This document shows positions 48,494 through 60,400 of a stretch of DNA of 64,000 nt, piece after piece; the stretch's first letter is position 1; each line of letters begins with the position of its first letter. A program made the position numbers and the translations under genes. The notes beneath the pieces are model-generated. The model was given only the letters and a program-made list of their open reading frames with translations, ran no database searches and was not told where the DNA came from. Source of the DNA: Sphagnum magellanicum (Eukaryota > Streptophyta > Sphagnopsida > Sphagnales > Sphagnaceae); contig CM038920.1 in NCBI GenBank assembly GCA_021904315.1, forward strand, positions 18,166,001 to 18,230,000. Reading direction: 5' to 3'.

Positions 48494-49410
48494 GTGCATA
48501 TATGGGAAGACTTGGACACTCTAAGGTTTCTTCAACATGGGGAATATCTTCCCCAAGTTACATCAAGTCATTGGGATCACATACAATGTCCAAATACTAC
48601 TCATGGAGGGACAATCACCTTGTCCAATGCTTACCACAAGGCGAGAGAATGGTTCCTCCACCACATGAATGGTTTGGTCTTATTCAGAAGGTACACTCGG
48701 AGCTTGGATACTTTGGAGTTAAGCGTACTTATAACCTTTTTACTCCTCATTACCATTGGAGAGGTATGTATGCTCAAGTTCGAGATGTCATTGCTAAGTG
48801 TGAACAATGTGATAGAATGAAAATTTCCTTCCCCTTTCGATAGCTCACATTTTTTCCACTCCCTATTCAGGACATGTTTTATCACTGGTCATGTGATTTA
48901 GTTGCAGAGTTACCACAGACCTCCAAGGGTAATGTCTACATCATGATTATGATTGAGCATTTTTCAAAGTGGGTCGAACTTGTTGTGTTGCCGGACAAGT
49001 CATCACACAACACTAGCCATGTTTTCTTACAACAGGTCCTAAGTAGGTTTGGCGCTTGTGCTGAGTGCATTACTAATCAAGGATCAGAATTTAGAGGAAA
49101 ATTCCAAGACCTACTTGACCAATCGTTGGACTTCAAAAGACAGCTTCAAAAAACCAACATAGGTGGTAGTTACAAACCTAACGTGAGACAATTTGATGTT
49201 GGTGATTTTATGTATTTCCAACGACAACCTAATGATACTCCAGATTCTTTTTCCGATCACACTATTTTGAGGATTAAGGCGATTAGGCCTTCAAGTGTGT
49301 TAGAGTTGCAAGGAGCTAACGGATGCACAATTCATGATCACTCCAAAAATTATGCGCCCTACCACCTGCTGAATTTAGATCCTAACATCATCACGTCAAC
49401 TTGGATTCCT
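48494..49410 (+). pseudogene. Integrase of the gypsy element, internally deleted
   Basis: Zinc-binding part: 'KRTYNLFTPHYHWRGMYAQV' and 'CEQCDRMK' (to 48830). The first His position appears as Tyr. Core: 'DLVAELPQTSKGNVYIMIMI' supplies the first catalytic Asp. The second site reads ITNQGSEF (Asn in place of Asp). After 'FQDLLDQ' (about 49122) the frame jumps to 'SYKPNVRQFDVGDFMYFQRQ', so the part with the third catalytic residue (Glu) is deleted. The C-terminal barrel-like region runs to about 49400. Confidence 0.85.
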
Positions 49411-49425
49411 CCACTTGACTATCCA

Positions 49426-49560
49426 TGTCATGTATGTCAAAAGACAAAAGATGTTTATCAAATTTTGCTTTGCGATAATTATAATGGTGGATACCATTTA
49501 TTCTGTTTCAAATCGAAGCTCATTCAAGTTCCCGTTGGCATTTGGTATTGTTCATCATGT
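49426..49560 (+). pseudogene. PHD-finger-like module at the end of the gypsy integrase
   Basis: Residues fit Cys4-His-Cys3 spacing: C-x2-C (codons 49426, 49435), then 'LLCDNYNGGYHLFC' and 'GIWYCSSC' ending at 49560. The fourth ligand, normally Cys in 'CDxC', is Tyr here (CDNY). Eight-ligand PHD fingers read histone H3 tails. The module is in frame with the integrase C-terminus and precedes the stop at 49576, so it was the C-terminal domain of the polyprotein. One lost ligand fits decay of this copy. Confidence 0.75.
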
Positions 49561-49618
49561 TCTCCTGTAACACCCTGATTTTTTACTCAAACCATACCAC
49601 GCTTTTCCTAGCTCAAAT

Positions 49619-49629
49619 CTGGGGGGGGG
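49619..49629 (+). other. Candidate polypurine tract
   Basis: A run of nine G followed by A, just after the pol stop, is in the right place for plus-strand priming. The LTR start expected right behind it (about 49631) has no counterpart at the 5' end, so the call is tentative. Confidence 0.4.
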
Positions 49630-49682
49630 ATATATGAGAATTTCATTTTAGCCTCCTCTTGTGCATTACATATATATGTGCG

Positions 49683-50264
49683 TGCATCTCTTTTTAGTTG
49701 ATTAGTTTCTATCTTTGGCTAGTTTTAGTATTTTTGTTTAGTAGAATTTACTATGAATTTACACCTTTATGACACCGTATGTCATGACATTACACATCAT
49801 GACAATTGTCATGCCCATATGCATGGCCTCATACGTGACGACCAATTACGGGCATGCCAATCATGCCTTTTAGGGTTAATGTACACTCTTAGGGTTAATG
49901 TACGTTCTTAAATTATTGTATGCTATTAAGTGTTTTAGGGTTATGGCTTTTTAAGGGTTTCAACTTGTTGGTGGCTATGTAAAAGGCCAAGTTCTTCCCT
50001 TCTCTTGTTAGTTTTTCTAGAATTCTTTTGTCAGAAAGAATTTCTTCCATAGTTAGACTGGATTTCTAGATGTTCACGATGGCTATTACATGGTCACCAT
50101 TTACATACACTACGTTTTCTTTCCTTCTTTGTAATTTAATTGCATGCATCTATTTTTAGTTGATTAGTTTCTACCTTTGGGTAGTTTTAGTCTTTTTGTT
50201 TAGTAGAGTTTACTATGGATTTACACCCTTATGACATCGACATTACACATCACGACAATTGGTC
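49683..50264 (+). repeat. 3' LTR block flanked by a direct repeat (A-B-A' arrangement)
   Basis: Block B (49809-50140) matches the 5' LTR block. On each side is a copy of another 120-bp block: A at 49683-49808 and A' at 50145-50261 ('tttttagttgattagtttct' through 'cacgacaattg'). Only B is present at the 5' end. Either the 5' LTR is truncated, or the 3' side underwent a local duplication or LTR-LTR recombination. Confidence 0.75.
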
Positions 50265-52611
50265 TTTGTATTTTTTAAACAACTACATGAAATCATGAAT
50301 CAATAAAGTTATTCGTAAAGTCAAAAAAAGATGGCACCAGAACCCTTGTTTGGTCACATAGCGATAAGATTTCAAAAAACAGGAAAAATAAGGTGTACTG
50401 GGCTTCAACTGGGCATGAAACTTAGTTTAGCAGGAAATTTAGTGTTAAACTGAGTTTGCCCTGTCATTTTTTTTCTTGAACACCTTCAAATAATCAATGT
50501 TATATGTACTATAATTATAAATGTTCTGGAGCCTAGTCCATTTAATCTTGAGTCTCATACCCTTATTTAATAAAATTTCATGACTTTGCATACAACAACA
50601 AGGACAAGATGAAGTATCAAATGAAGGTTGCAACTCAGTCCCAATAAGGCATGACTTTATGGATAACTCTAATGTGCATCAAAACAAGTGTGAAATTTGC
50701 TTGAAAGTTGAAATGAAGGACAAGCTACTCATTCCTAAACTTGATAGTTTGCTTAAAGCACACAAGGCACAAAATCCAAAAGTTCATAGCCATTGGATAG
50801 AATTAAGTGTTTCTCTTCAATCCCAAAAGCCAATATGTGCAAAATGAATTAATTTACATTGCCATGGATTGTCCTTTAGATCTTGTTGGTACAAAAGTCC
50901 CCTAAACAAGATAAGAAAATTTGTCCAGTTTGTTGTTTTTTTCATTTGTTGGTCAAAGGTAAGGACTATGGGTCCAAGCATGGTAAATTAAATTTAAAAA
51001 TAGATTTGTTTAAAATCTTATTTTAAAATATGATATTTTCCAAAAAAACTCAACAAAGTATATTGGAAAGTTTTTTATGTTTCATTTTGAAAACATTTAC
51101 ACTTTCATTGGGTTTATAGTAAATTGACTATGAAATTTGAAGAACTTTAGTATAATAAAAGTAGGTAATAAGTATGAAATTGACAAATATTTTTTTCAAA
51201 CCTACTTTTACCCTACAAGCTAAATATACTTTGATTAATGTGAAAATATGAAAAGCCACAAGTACATTTTTTTTATCAACCAACATTGGTTGCAACAAGC
51301 TATCTAAAACTTATTTTGAAGTTAAATTTCCCCTTGGTGATGGCTCATGTGCAAGCAAGTTGGGAAAAATCTTCCAAGGATCCTATGGATGAATTGCAAG
51401 GCAAATTCCCAAACCATAAATTAATGTTTGCATTGGGTATGATTTATCCAAAATTTTGGTTTGGAAACCCTAATCTTGATTCCATTGGTGTTTGATTGTT
51501 ATCAAGGCTACTTATTACAAGCCTCACAAGGTGGGAAAAAATGGGGTATGGATGAATCAATCTTGAAGGAGGTTTTTAACATGAACCTTTACCACTGATT
51601 ATGGGCCAAGATTAATTTTTTTGTCTTCAAGCACAAGATTTCAAATTTTATAAAGTTGGTTAAGATAGCTTGTGTTCAAGTATTGGGGTTTGTGGAAGTT
51701 GAACATTGTTTTTTTGGTAATGGCATTCATGAAAAAAAACTTAAGGGATTGCTTGACATACCATTTGGATTTGTGCATTTGATTTTAAGCACAATAGTTC
51801 TACACATTTGGGAACTTCCAATTTGGAAAGGCCATCAACTTGTGGGGAGTGCAAAAGAATAATACTATGTTGATTCTTAAAAATAAGTGGTCCTTTATGA
51901 ATGGCAATTCTAGATTCTATTTTCCAGGTCCTTTGTTGGAGCACCTTATCTACAATGCATAATGCACATTTATAATGTATGAAAAACAAGTTGCGTAACC
52001 ACTTAAACACACACTTGGATCTATGCACCAGATTTTACAGTCAACATTTTTTCACCTTTCATTATTTCCCTTTTGAATAAGCCATTGCCAAGTGGTGAAA
52101 ATGCATAGTTGAAGCTTAATACCAAGCTTGCAAGTTTTTTTGGACAACAAATATTTTTGTGACAAATAAGAAGTATGCCACAATTTTGATGTGGCTTCAA
52201 AGTTGATATTATTTCTTGAGTTTTCGTTTTTTTTTTTTTTTTTTATATCCCTATTTTTAGATTTGGTATGGATGGAAGAGGTTTTAACTTGGCAAGAATT
52301 TTGTAATATGGATTATGCATGGAAGAAGCAGATGTTGAAATACATAAAAAATGCAATAATGGTTTCAAGTAAGCTCTTAACGTTTAGGGATTTTGTGTAA
52401 CTTTTAAACCTTGTTTGTAATTCTTTATGAATGTTTCCAAGCTTTCTTTTAAAAGCTTTGTTTTTTTTTTTTTTTTTTTGCATGTGTTATTCAATTTGAA
52501 AATCATGGTGTTTAACTTTAAGTACAACTCTTGCTTCTATTGCATCTTCAATTGAAACCCGGGGTTACTTTCTGTAACTAATTTTTTTCATGCCCATATT
52601 TTAATTGGTTT

Positions 52612-52682
52612 GGGTGCAGGTTGGGCCTTGAGTTGCAATGGGTAGCAGCCTTCTAAGGTTGGGTTCAAATCCACTTGAAGGT
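52612..52682 (+). ncRNA. tRNA/SINE-head-like motif
   Basis: GGTTCAAATCC (52662-52672) is a good B box, with 'tgggtgcaggttgggcc' upstream as a weak A box. No tail or target duplication was identified. Confidence 0.25.
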
Positions 52683-55600
52683 GATTAAGGTTTAAATAAT
52701 TTTAATTTGACTAATTTGAAATTTTCCTAAAACATTCAAATAACAAAAATTTAAGAAAGAATATATTGAAATTTCAAAATTAATTATTAATTATTAGACA
52801 AACGTGTGTTGTAGCTACCAAGGTACTATAATAACGTGTGTGATGTTGAATAGATGTCTAGATGGCAGAAACTAGAAACCAACCACAAATCATGGAACAA
52901 TCAATCCATATTGTCCCCAATGAAAGGAAAAGTGAAAAATAAAACCCATGAATTGTTGTCCAAAGTCTAGTATGATTCACCTTCTAAAGAACATATGTGA
53001 TGTCATATCTTTATGCTTTTTGGAACATCAATATGAACAATACTTCTCATGTATAAAGGACAAGTTCTTAGTCATGCCAATTTTGGTTAACATTATAGGG
53101 TTTTTAATTGATTGGGAACAACTTTCCCAAACATATTTGGGACATGAATGAGGATGCATCAACAATATTCAAAATAACCAAATGATCATGTTTGAAAAAT
53201 GGATGTCAAGCAAACTTGTAAGAGGACTTCAATTTGGGGAGTAGACCAAAGTTGAAAACTTAACTTAATACATGTGCTGAATTTATTTTGTACTTCTTTG
53301 TTTTTTTTGAAAAAGAAAGACCTCTAACATCATTTGGCCCTCACAAATATTTTTCAATAAATGATTATGTAAATGTGACCATCAATTACCTAACTCTACT
53401 CTCACTTTAATTGTGTATTGGATATGTTTATACTTCAGCCATCAATATCCCACTCCTCCTTTCACCATTGCTTCTGATGATGGAAAATGAAAAAGTTTTG
53501 TAGACAACAACACCCCTTGTACATCCCACCACCAAACAATCATCATCATCCACAACTTTTACAATTTATATGATAACTTGCTATTAGTGCCTTTAATGTG
53601 AGCTTGCAAGGACTGACTTGAACATAATACCAGTTCCCAAATGATCCAATATCAAAGGTAGGGTAGGGACAAAGCTGGACATAATGGTTTAAATGTCAAC
53701 AACATTTTAAGTGTGACAAGGTTCATTCACACAGGTCATGTATAGATAATAGGCCCCACATAAATAAATATGCACATTTTTCAATGCTCATGTACTTTAA
53801 TTCCCTACTTATTGTTAGCAAACCATATATTCTTTGGTGCTGCCATAATCTTTTGGCCAGGACCAACACCTGCCATCTCATAATATATGGTATGTGAACA
53901 GAAAACACATTTTCATTGATTTCATGTCCTCTACGTAACCATGGTGGTTACATATGAACTAATCATCCAAATGTATATACTATCTACCGACCTAGTACTC
54001 ACCAAACCCCTTACCTGATTATATATATAAGTAACCACTTGCAATACCTTCCAAATTAGCTATGACACTTACCCACTTCCATAGGTAATAGCTAATTACT
54101 TAGGTAGTGTGAGATGCAAGTAGCAGTAGAGAATGCATATGAAAAGTGGATATGATGGTACATTTTGCATAATCTTTGGTGTGGTTTGCCAATTTCAAAA
54201 ATAATTACCTCATTTTCAAGCCTAATTATCTCACTTCTTTTTTAATAATTTTTTTCTTCTTACTAATTTTTCTAATAATTATGTCACTCCTTCTCCATAT
54301 ATGGATAGGAAAAGACAAATTAACATGTGTTTTTTCATGTTCATGATATTTACACTACTTCAAATTTAATTTGACATTAGCATAAATAATCATGAATTAT
54401 TGAAAACCATATGGGAACATAATTTTTAAAAACTAAAAAAAAAGTTGATTGTCACTGATAGTTTGTAGCAGTGCAAAGCCCAACAAGTTTTTGATGGAGG
54501 AACAGGTGGCTTCATAGTCACCTGATGATTCTGTTTTTGACAAACATGGGTCTTTCGAAACAGGCCCAAGGTGAGTTTTTTTTTCCCCCTGAAGATAAGT
54601 TCAAGAGGCACCCACCAAAAAAATCAATGCAAAATATTTGTTAAATAATTAATACTTAAGATGGAGAGCCACTACCTATTCCTCTTACAGTAAGAGGTCG
54701 GTTACCTCATATAATTGCTTATTAATTAATTAATCTCAACCCGTAATGAATGTATTTATGAGTACTAAGTACCCTCAAATTCCAATGGGAATCCCTACCA
54801 TTACATATGCCCATAGTTGTTACTGTAGTTAGTACAAGAGTCCTACTCCAATCCTCCCCCACCCCGCCCCCTTCAAATTCAATCTGCCCTTTTGCCTCAT
54901 TTGTTTTGACCTTCGCATTTCTAGACCTGATTTGGGCATGTTACAGTTGCTGTGGGTACATGCTACAGAACACTTGACACATGCTCCTGGCATGTTATGA
55001 ACCCCTTTGTGACATAGGAGGTCATGGGTGCAAAACATAATAAGGTGAAAAAAAACAGGGCAAAGGCCAAACTAAGTGCAAAAAATTGCAGAACTACTCA
55101 TGTATCACATTGAATAGTTAAGAAGACAAATAGGTAAAGTTGAATATCAAAATAGTCCCCATGGCTTATTTCTTATAATCAATGCGAGTCATTCAAAAGG
55201 TCATCTTTGATGTGCAACATCCAATAGTTTCTATGAAATTGAATCCAGTTTTGAATTAAGGATATGGTTTTTAGGTTTGAATAAAAGTTTTGATGCAGAA
55301 CAATGTATGCATGTGAAAAATCATCACCGCCGTACAAATGATTTAAGTATGGATTATCCACATTTTTTCATTTTATTTTTTTTCCGTGTTTAGATTTTAT
55401 TTTTGATGGATAGTGGAAAAAAAAGTCCTAAAACCCTTATGACCTGAAAATGATACCTCAATTGTGAATGAGCCCATCTATTGTCACATCAACAACACTT
55501 AAAACACATTACATTTTCGAGAAACAAGCAATGACTTTCACCAGAATATAAAAATTACTTTTTGTTTCACTTCATTGCAATACAAAGTAATCCACAATAA

Positions 55601-55789
55601 CTTTGAAGAAAAAATATAAAATAATAGTGACAAAATATGTACATGATTGAATGTGAGAATCTTTTTTGAAAACTTAAATTCACATGTGATCGAAGTAAAA
55701 GAACTTTTTTCTTACACCATAAAAGAAATGTATTAAAAATTAAAATTTTACATGTGACCAGTAGTTTTGACATGTGCAATTCCTGTTGC

Positions 55790-56260
55790 ATGAATTGTTT
55801 GTTATGATCCTTTGTAAAGGTTGTTCTCTATTCTTCTTCTTCTTCTTCTTTTTGCAATGGTTACAATTATAATCGTGCATATTGTTTGTAATGATCACTT
55901 GTATGAGTTGTTTCTTTTCTTTTTCTTTGCAATCGTCACAATTATGGTTGTATGTATTATTATTTATCATTTCTCATGTGAGATTTTTCTTTCCATTTTT
56001 TTGGGGCAACAATCACAATTTTGGCTGCATGTATTACTCATTATTGTCACTTGTATAGAAGTTTTTCTTTTAGTTTCTTTTTTTTTTTCTTTTTTTTTCT
56101 GGTGGTTACCATTACAATCATATGTATTGTTCATTATGATTGCTTGCGATTTTTGTTTCTTTTGTCTCAACTACAATCACATATATTTTTTGTTATGATT
56201 GTTTGAAAGAGATTTTTTTTTCCCCTTGTTGCAACAATTGTAGTTACACATGTGGTCACA
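55790..56260. repeat. T-rich minisatellite, about 5 diverged units of roughly 60-95 bp
   Basis: Each unit runs 'tgtttgttatgat' ... T/C-rich run ... 'caatcacaattatgg/atcatatgt'. Further weaker units lie near 56480-56550. Length differences come from the poly-T/CTT runs. The 125-codon open frame over it is hydrophobic and repeat-derived. Confidence 0.65.
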
Positions 56261-57436
56261 AATATCATGTGTTAGGAATCACTGATATGAGCAAGGTTTT
56301 CTTTTCAAATTTCTAAAGTAGGTCCACAGGAAAAGATACCCAAGTATGTTTCGCATTAAAATGGCTATTGTTTTTTAAATGGATAGTAGCTTATTTTCAA
56401 GAGAACTACTAAAACCAGTGACCTAGGTAGTCATGAAATTTTGCCACAAAAAAACACACTGAAAATGAGACTTTTTTTCATGGTGATGGTCCCTTGTATT
56501 TTAGTTTTTTAGTGGTGGTTGGAGTTACAATCACCTGTATTGTCCATCACTCCTCAAAGAAGCTTGCTTGAAATATAAACCAAAGTTAGTTTTGATTGGA
56601 TGTAAGGGAATGCTCATCTACATTGATGACTATCATCCGCAATTTTCATGGTTACCCAACCTAGTAGGTTGCAAATTATGAAAGGGTCACAGGTCAGTCT
56701 ATTAACCAGGCTGCCCAAATCCAATCAAAAGGCTTCACATCATCAAGACTCCATTAAAAAGTCCATTGTGATGTGTACATGGAAAAACGCCTATAGGAAC
56801 GGATAATGAAAGCATTTTTGCTTCTGAAAAATAATATTCAAATAAACACACAATTCATTGGTGATTAGGAAATATGTGGTAGACCCTTTCACCTTCAAAT
56901 GAGAGCATAAAACATGGAACAGCCATGTCTTCATTTTCATAGCTAAAGTCTGAAGATGGATTTCATGTCAAGAAGCTCATTTGGAAGAAAATCTGTGAAC
57001 TTGCAAGAAGATTGGGCTAAGCTAAATTCCATATCTACTAAAAACTAGGCAACTAAAGAACCTTGGAAAACACATCCCATCTATCTTCAAGCTCTCGAGG
57101 ATGGTGAATCAACACATGGAATATTTATATCAATTCCTTCTTTATTCATTCCTTTGGGGTAAGATTATCTCCACCCAATTTCTCTTTGTTTAAATCTCAG
57201 CAATGTGGATCACATGAGGGACGGAAACTTATTTCATCACAAATTTTTAAAAATTGGCAGATGAACTCAGCACTGAGTGAGGTAGGAATGCATTTACCTA
57301 ATCATACCACCTCTCCACTATTACCTACTAACCATCCATTGGGAACTCACTGAGCTGAATGAAAGAAATTGTACCCAAATACTGGGTTTGAGTATCATAC
57401 AATTTCACATCAAGTGTGGGGGTCATAAAAATCTCA

Positions 57437-60400
57437 CTAAAACCCAGGAAGCACTGACAAATCAGCAATGCCCCGTGGAAGGTCAGCAATGCTTGCAAGT
57501 AGTGCCAATCTGTTCTTGCGCAAGTCTTCCTCCTCCTGCTCACAGACAGAAATTCCACACTTTGTTATTGGTTTTGTGTTTAGGGTTTAGGGTTAAGTCT
57601 CTACCCACTTTCAATCATTCAGAAATCACAATCTTGTATTTGCAGTGTGGCCAAAATGGGTCCGATTCCAATTCTACACCATGATTTCATCATACAATTC
57701 TCAGAGGTTTTGAAGCTTTGCCAAAGTAAAGTTTTTTAAAAAAAGATCAAATACATATTCACAGAAGATAACAGTGTAATACACACTGACCGCCATCACA
57801 AAGACATTGGTGAAGAAGGCTTCCAAGGGCTCGATCAACGCCTGTGAAGCTTCAACAAACACATCTATGCCTACCCCTGCTCCCATATCATCTCCCAGAA
57901 TCACATCAGCCATTCACTGCCCTTGTGGACCCTAAACCCTAAAACCTTGTTTATGGACACAGTATTAAGCAGCTTCAGCAGCACCTTAACAGTGATTCTA
58001 ATTTACTTCAAACTGCCAAATCTGGTAGTTAGCATGAAACCAACGAGAAGTTACAGATACCTGGATGCAGTTGTGATGCAGTAAGCTTGTAAGCACAGAA
58101 GAGGGTACTTTCTTCTGGTACTGCAAATAGAGCCTCATCCACCTGCAAAAACCCATGATTTGTCTTCAATTACTGAGTAAAGAAATGATTGAGATCCTCT
58201 TACATGCTTGAACCTATATGCTCCCCATGTTCAACAAGCTTGCAAGCAAACCTGCCATGAAGAATCCAGCTCTTTTCCTCGAACAATCCTGGTTGGGCGC
58301 GCATATGCAGCTACCACTTGACTCAATGCTTCTCCTTTAGCTAAGTCCTCCATCTGCAAATGTGATGGCATGCAGCATAACATCAATGACCAGTTCTACT
58401 GATCACCTAATAGAAGAAACTATAACAAGAAAATGCAGTATCAAAAATCTGATGTATTTCTGCTTCTGATGTAACTTCCAAAACAAACAAACCTCAGGAG
58501 CAAAGTGCTCATGGTAAGAATGGTGAGAATGCAGGAGTTGTAGAGCATTACTTGTGCCACAGAACAAGCAGCAAGAGTGGGCAACGTGCCTCTCTCAGAC
58601 AGCACTGAACGTACATATTCCACATTCGCTCCTCCATCAACCTATCACATGGACCCAAAGACCTTGAGAGCATTATGTAACTGATGCTTTACAGACTGAA
58701 AGAAATGTGCTGATAATTTGAGGAACCCAGCTTACTGACATGAACAACAAATTCCAAATCAAATGAACATTTTTTAAAGAGAGGTTCAGGACAAACCAGA
58801 AGTTGCTCCAGTCTTCGAGTTACAAAAGAAAGAACCTGCACACAGACATCCACAGCTGAATCATGTTCAATAGCTGCAGTCTATATCTTCTAGCCTCTGA
58901 TACCCAAAACTCATCTTCTAGTCTCTGATTAGTGCTTTTGGGAACTGGCTGCCACAAGGAGAACAACAGTGACAGAGATGCGTGCCAACTGACCTCTTCG
59001 AGAGTGGTGTCTGACACAGGCAGTGGTTGCACATTCGCTGCAACTTGCAAGGCCATGGCTAGGTCTAAATCCTTATTATTCCCCACCAGCGCTTGAACCT
59101 TCATACCGAGGCCACAGGTGTGCAAGAAAGTCAGAGTCTGAGATCTACTCAGCAACAGAGGACCATGTTCTCAGCAATTGGGCCCTCCCAGGATATCAAC
59201 AAGATGTATACAGACAAAACACTTTACTGCACATGGAGCTACGAGGTTTTAGGGTTTAGGGTTTAGGGTCAAGTGGAGGAGAGTACCAATGCATATGCAC
59301 TGCGACGTAAGCCAAATGGATCTGCCGCTGCCGTCGGTTGACAACCCACTGCAAATAATCCCACTAAGCTGTCTAACCTGGCTCCCTCCAAGAAAGATTG
59401 ATCGACAATCAATACAGAATCCATTGTCATCACTAGTCTCCAGTTGCTTATCCAAGTCATGTTCAAACAAGAAATACATGGGTGTAACACTTCTGACAAG
59501 AAATAGACTAAACCCTAAACCCTAAACCTGTTAGCAGACTCCACTAATCATGCAATTACACTCATGCTTATAAAAACAATTCACCTGTCTGCCACTGCCA
59601 AGAGGATCCCAGCATCAGTAGTTGGTAGAGAATCACCAGCAAACCGTGGTAATGTGCTCTCCAAGATAGCATCTGCCACCTAGGAGTTGCAGCAAGAACA
59701 GAATGTCAGCAGCACAGATTGATTATATTTAGGGTTTAGGGTTTTCTACAAATCATTGAGGGAACATCATGGCCAATTTTGATCAAACTTACATCAAGGG
59801 ACTGGCCTTCCCTGAGCGCATAGTGGCGACCCATGACGCCAGCAAGAGAAGTGAATTCTTTGACCATTGCTGTTGCAAGGTCAGTAACTGCCAGTGGAGC
59901 AGCTTTCTGCGCTGTTGCAAGACTGGCATTGTTGACTGCCAATGCAGTACCTAGTTGTTGCACCATGCTCTCAACTCTTTTGCTTTTGTCCAGCATTGAT
60001 CCAAGCTTCTCCTGCACAACAACAGAAAGTTTGCCTTGACACAGGTGGCAACATAAAGCAACAAAAGTTGCTACAACCTTCTGATGCTCCATCACCCAAA
60101 TACCAATTCTTCACACTGATCTAAAAGCTAAGCCTTAAATCCTAAACTCACCCTACCTCTACTTACAGAGTACCTGGAAAGTGATGCCCTGCAGTAAAGG
60201 ACGGAAATCTGCTAAAGATTTTGCTGTGTCTGCCTCATAGAAAAACTTGGCATCCTCATATCTTGCCCTGCACAACCCCAAAATATGCCATGGCACATTG
60301 AAGTTAGATGGCTTTTGTTGAGCTCCATTCACAAAGTATGAAATTGGGAGCATCAGCAGATTACTAGTTTTGTGTGGTTATTAGAATCTGCTACAGATAT

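Larger units (their letters stand above)
40690..50264 (+). mobile_element. Decayed Ty3/gypsy retrotransposon with DNA methyltransferase and PHD-like modules
   Basis: Order on the plus strand: 5' LTR block, CpG-rich leader, gag, protease, DNMT3/DRM-like methyltransferase, RT, RNase H, integrase, PHD-like finger, G-rich tract, 3' LTR block. RT before integrase places it in Ty3/gypsy. Many stops and frameshifts, loss of the integrase catalytic Glu region and a 1-kb insertion in RT make it inactive. Hand comparison of the LTR blocks gives roughly 40 differences in about 295 positions, mostly transitions, so the copy is old. The extra domains are described in separate entries. Confidence 0.9.
50265..57436. 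other. Intergenic DNA between the gypsy element and the GlyRS gene
   Basis: No gene was recognised. Open frames of 60-95 codons occur on both strands but are AT-driven and mutually overlapping. Long T runs lie near 52226-52244 and 52462-52481. Composition becomes more gene-like from about 56700, probably 3' flank of the synthetase gene. Confidence 0.45.

Noticed and set aside
55821-56198. 125-codon hydrophobic open frame resembling a membrane protein
   Set aside because: It lies wholly within the T-rich minisatellite. The Phe/Leu/Val runs come from CTT and poly-T.
57691-57913. Using the Met at 57913 as the exon start of the GlyRS C-terminal region
   Set aside because: The upstream frame has a stop, whereas the acceptor at 57877 gives the correct phase and directly continues the conserved C-terminal block.
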